Positions 7,457-9,152 of a stretch of DNA of 9,152 nt are shown here, piece by piece. Positions within the stretch are counted from its first letter, which is position 1, and each line of letters starts with the position of its first letter. The stretch comes from JBAVQS01 sp049694275. GTDB lineage: Bacteria > Chloroflexota > Anaerolineae > UBA4142 > SHND01. Both the position numbers and the translations under genes were made by a program. The DNA lies in NCBI GenBank assembly GCA_049694275.1, contig JBAVQS010000257.1, forward strand, positions 1 to 9,152, given 5' to 3'. The notes beneath the pieces are model-generated. The model was given only the letters and a program-made list of their open reading frames with translations. It made no database searches and was not told the origin of the DNA.

Positions 7457-7618
7457 GCCGCCTTGACGCGGAGGGCGGCCCAATCGTCGTCGATGGCGAT
7501 CATGGCAACCGGCGACATGCCAATCGTTTGCGGTTTTATATCCCCGGGGCGCATTGACCACAAGCACCTTGCGCCCCTCTTTAATGGCAAGCTTTTGCGC
7601 GATCGTTTTGTCTGACAC
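7453..7618 (-). pseudogene. Remnant of a DUF3052-like gene with its middle deleted
   Basis: Two recognisable ends of one small protein family are present in different frames. From a GTG at 7618 the minus strand reads VSDKTIAQKLAIKEGRKV followed by LVVNAPRGY, the typical N-terminus (IAQKL.IKEG.KVL..N.P.GY). After about 7540 that frame turns into unrelated arginine-rich sequence. A second frame then reads QTIGMSPVAMIAIDDDWAAL followed by RVKAA and a TAG at 7453-7455, which is the typical C-terminus (VA.VAIDD.W.ALR). Intact relatives are about 130-150 residues; here only about 50 codons remain. A roughly 80-100-codon internal deletion that also shifted the frame explains this best. The biochemical function of the family is not known to me. 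The GTG lies 3 nt after the stop of the GH18-like gene, suggesting a former operon. The family name is from memory; that the gene is broken is better supported. Confidence 0.7.
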
Positions 7619-7621
7619 GAG

Positions 7622-8614
7622 CTAACGCAACCCCTTTTGCCAGTTATCCCAGACCTGCCAGTCCTGCGTTTCCGCTTCCCAGGAGGCGTAAATGGCGACG
7701 CCATTCGCGTGAGAGGGAACATTGGCAGGGCTGAGCCCTGCGCAGATACCTGCGAGGCCGGATTGCAAGTTTTCGGCCGATGGATGATGGGAGGCCGTAT
7801 CCTCGCGCGAGACAGAGACGCCGAAAAGCAATTCAACATTCGATCCGGATACGCTCGTGCGAATTCCCCGCACCTCTTCACGCAGCCAAAAGCGATAGAG
7901 CTCGGGCAGAGTCATATAGCTGTCATAGGTCATACTGACGATCTGATCCACGTTCTGCGCCACCGCACGATAATAAGCGCTGCTCCAGCGCAGCTGGCCA
8001 AGAGTAGGTACCCAGACGAGCCAATCCGGAATCCATTGGCCCCCAGCCACGCTGACGATATGACCGGGCCCCAGGGCGATTCGGACCTCCTGAATAAGAC
8101 GTAAATACCCGGCATCATTGTTCCATATCGGCTCGACGTCGAGGTGCACGCCGTCAAACTGTCCCTGCCGAACCAGGTCGGCGATAAAGGCGACGATCCG
8201 CTGGCGAGTCTCCTCATCCTGCAAATCGACCGGACCGTTCACCCCCAGCCCCGACTCGTTCTTGACCGCAATGCCGACCCAGGCCAACAGGCGAGTATCG
8301 CGATTGAAACGGCGAAAGATCGAGACAAAGCGCGGCGCGTAAGTATACGAGTTGGAAAAGGTCCCGCCGGGCTTGACATAGGAAGCATACGGAAAGAGAT
8401 ACTCGAGCTTGCGCCGGGAGGCATCCTCGGCCAGGCGGGCGATTGCCGCCTCGTCGGCCGGGGTGGAGGTCCAATCGACGCTGAGCCAAGCTGCGTTCCG
8501 GTCCAGAACGCAGTTCGCACTCGCCGCCTCGGGCGGCACCCATCCCCATATCACAACAACAGCAATTGCAGCAACCAAAACCAGGGCAAAGACAGAGCTG
8601 ATCTTGTGCTTCAA
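7622..8614 (-). CDS. Secreted glycoside hydrolase family 18-like protein
   Basis: A 330-residue exported protein with a TIM-barrel GH18 (chitinase/spore-peptidoglycan hydrolase) look. The signal peptide is residues 1-33: KHK, a hydrophobic run at about 7-23, and a likely cleavage ASA|N at 33/34. The barrel shows FDGVHLDVEP at 153-162, matching the GH18 DGxDxDxE signature with Asp154, Asp159 and the acid/base candidate Glu161. His157 replaces the first inner Asp of the signature. VSMTYD (226-231) and GVAIYASWE (305-313) fit later barrel strands. Two cysteines in the mature part (35 and 291) could form a disulfide. The length fits a single catalytic domain with no binding module. The start is a TTG at 8614 preceded by AGGAA at 6 nt; no ATG serves this N-terminus. 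The substrate (chitin, peptidoglycan or another glycan) cannot be told. The fold is fairly sure; hydrolytic activity is likely but unproven. Confidence 0.8.
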   Translation of the reverse strand: MKHKISSVFALVLVAAIAVVVIWGWVPPEAASANCVLDRNAAWLSVDWTSTPADEAAIARLAEDASRRKLEYLFPYASYVKPGGTFSNSYTYAPRFVSIFRRFNRDTRLLAWVGIAVKNESGLGVNGPVDLQDEETRQRIVAFIADLVRQGQFDGVHLDVEPIWNNDAGYLRLIQEVRIALGPGHIVSVAGGQWIPDWLVWVPTLGQLRWSSAYYRAVAQNVDQIVSMTYDSYMTLPELYRFWLREEVRGIRTSVSGSNVELLFGVSVSREDTASHHPSAENLQSGLAGICAGLSPANVPSHANGVAIYASWEAETQDWQVWDNWQKGLR

Positions 8615-8620
8615 TTCAAT

Positions 8621-8625
8621 TTCCT
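8621..8625 (-). promoter_or_regulatory. Ribosome binding site for the TTG-started GH18-like gene
   Basis: AGGAA on the minus strand stands 6 nt before the TTG at 8614. The only other nearby TTG, at 8617, runs into a stop after two codons. This fixes the start and gives a clean signal peptide beginning MKHK. Confidence 0.7.
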
Positions 8626-8786
8626 ATTCGAAAAGCCGCCCTCGACCACGCGAGCAGATAGCATCCCGACGTACAGCATTGACAAGAGATAGAACGGGGA
8701 CGGTTCCACTTGGGACTTCAATGAGAGCTAGAGTGGGCGGCGGCGAAATAGCCAGGGACGCGGTAAGCGAGCCGCATGCATGTCAC

Positions 8787-9152
8787 TCAACCGCCAGCCG
8801 GCTGGATTTGGCCTGGACCGGGCAGATTGTATCTCAACATGCAACGCCGTATCTCTGTAAATTCACGATACTCGATCTCAACGCAATTAAGCGGCGCAAG
8901 CATGGACTTGTAATCTTGTTCGTCGGTAAAGTTCTTGATGACTTGGAAGGACTCGCCATCTGGAAGCTTCCGTATCTGATAATGGTTGCCCTCCTGATCA
9001 TAGTTGCCCGTTATAGAGTCAGGACGAGGCAACTGATCGACCAGGATCACACACGCGCCGGGTTCTAACCTGGAATGCAGTGCGCGCAGAAAATCAACTC
9101 TTTTTGACTTGGGGATATGCGCCCACCAATCGACGGCAAACGCGCCGCTAAA
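8787..9152 (-). CDS. Class I SAM-dependent methyltransferase, C-terminal part (runs off the right edge)
   Basis: Cytoplasmic Rossmann-fold methyltransferase of unknown substrate. Only the last 121 residues are in the window; the SAM-binding motif I lies beyond the edge. The visible part starts FSGAFAVDWWAHIPKSKR, the strand-4/helix-D region. It continues with FLRALHSRLEPGACVILVDQ (the L.PG turn and strand 5 of the fold) and NHYQIRKLPDGESFQVIKNF, which is characteristic of a subgroup with a Y..R.L.DG....LKNF segment, and then a C-terminal strand region EIEYREFTEIRRCMLRYNL. The stop TGA is at 8787-8789. It lies upstream of the GH18-like gene on the same strand with a 172-bp gap, so co-transcription is possible but not shown. 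I place it in the general class I family with good confidence and cannot name the substrate. Confidence 0.82.
   Translation of the reverse strand, partial: FSGAFAVDWWAHIPKSKRVDFLRALHSRLEPGACVILVDQLPRPDSITGNYDQEGNHYQIRKLPDGESFQVIKNFTDEQDYKSMLAPLNCVEIEYREFTEIRRCMLRYNLPGPGQIQPAGG

Noticed and set aside
7453..7881. A 142-codon minus-strand open frame covering the decayed gene
   Set aside because: Its first two-thirds overlap the GH18-like gene out of frame and have no family features. Only its last 25 or so codons (the DDDWAALR end) are real gene remnant.
1887..8238. A shared 12-base word (tcgaccggaccgtt-like) near 1887 and 8226
   Set aside because: Both copies lie inside coding sequence, are short and GC-rich, and encode different residues in context. 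Chance is the best explanation.
8655..8685. A possible promoter for the GH18-like gene (TTGTCA with GCTATC at 17 bp or TATCTG at 19 bp)
   Set aside because: The -10 candidates match the consensus poorly or the spacing is too long, so I do not list it as a feature.
8409..9068. A 219-codon plus-strand open frame across the GH18-like start, the gap and the methyltransferase
   Set aside because: It runs across two genes on the other strand that have clear family features, and its own translation has no recognisable domain.

Overview
The window looks like a stretch of chromosome from a GC-rich bacterium, most likely a member of the Chloroflexota (Anaerolineae or a related class). This rests on the gene types and style: a very large macroglobulin lipoprotein with a Thr/Pro/Ala-rich linker behind its lipobox, a PadR regulator paired with a small membrane protein, a GH18-like secreted protein, a DUF3052-like remnant, and a hairpin repeat with a GTAGAGACGCGCC arm. 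The phylum is an inference. There is no rRNA or single-copy marker to confirm it.

Layout, left to right. Positions 1-582 (minus) hold the N-terminal half of galT, galactose-1-phosphate uridylyltransferase, which runs off the left edge. A 100-bp gap (583-682) holds a probable extended -10 promoter for galT and a perfect 16-bp hairpin lying right behind the next gene. Positions 683-6463 (minus) are one gene for a bacterial alpha-2-macroglobulin lipoprotein of about 1926 residues with an intact CSEQ thioester motif. A divergent intergenic region (6464-6562) carries a perfect 9-bp inverted repeat that overlaps plausible -10 boxes in both directions. Positions 6563-7406 (plus) are a two-gene operon, a PadR-type repressor followed by an unrecognised four-helix membrane protein. 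A composite hairpin repeat (7414-7456) separates this operon from converging minus-strand genes: a small gene that has lost its middle (DUF3052-like, 7453-7618), a secreted GH18-like protein (7622-8614, TTG start), and the C-terminal part of a class I SAM-dependent methyltransferase (8787 to the right edge).

The genes do not form one pathway. The only tight functional links visible are the PadR/membrane-protein operon, the shared PadR/macroglobulin control region (PadR probably represses itself, and perhaps also the macroglobulin), and the head-to-tail placement of the GH18-like gene and the decayed DUF3052-like gene.

I see no mobile element, CRISPR array, tRNA, rRNA or obviously new defence or biosynthetic system. 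The observations most worth checking are the shared palindromic operator, the internally deleted gene, the odd orientation of the hairpin behind the macroglobulin gene, and the composite repeat at the convergent junction.
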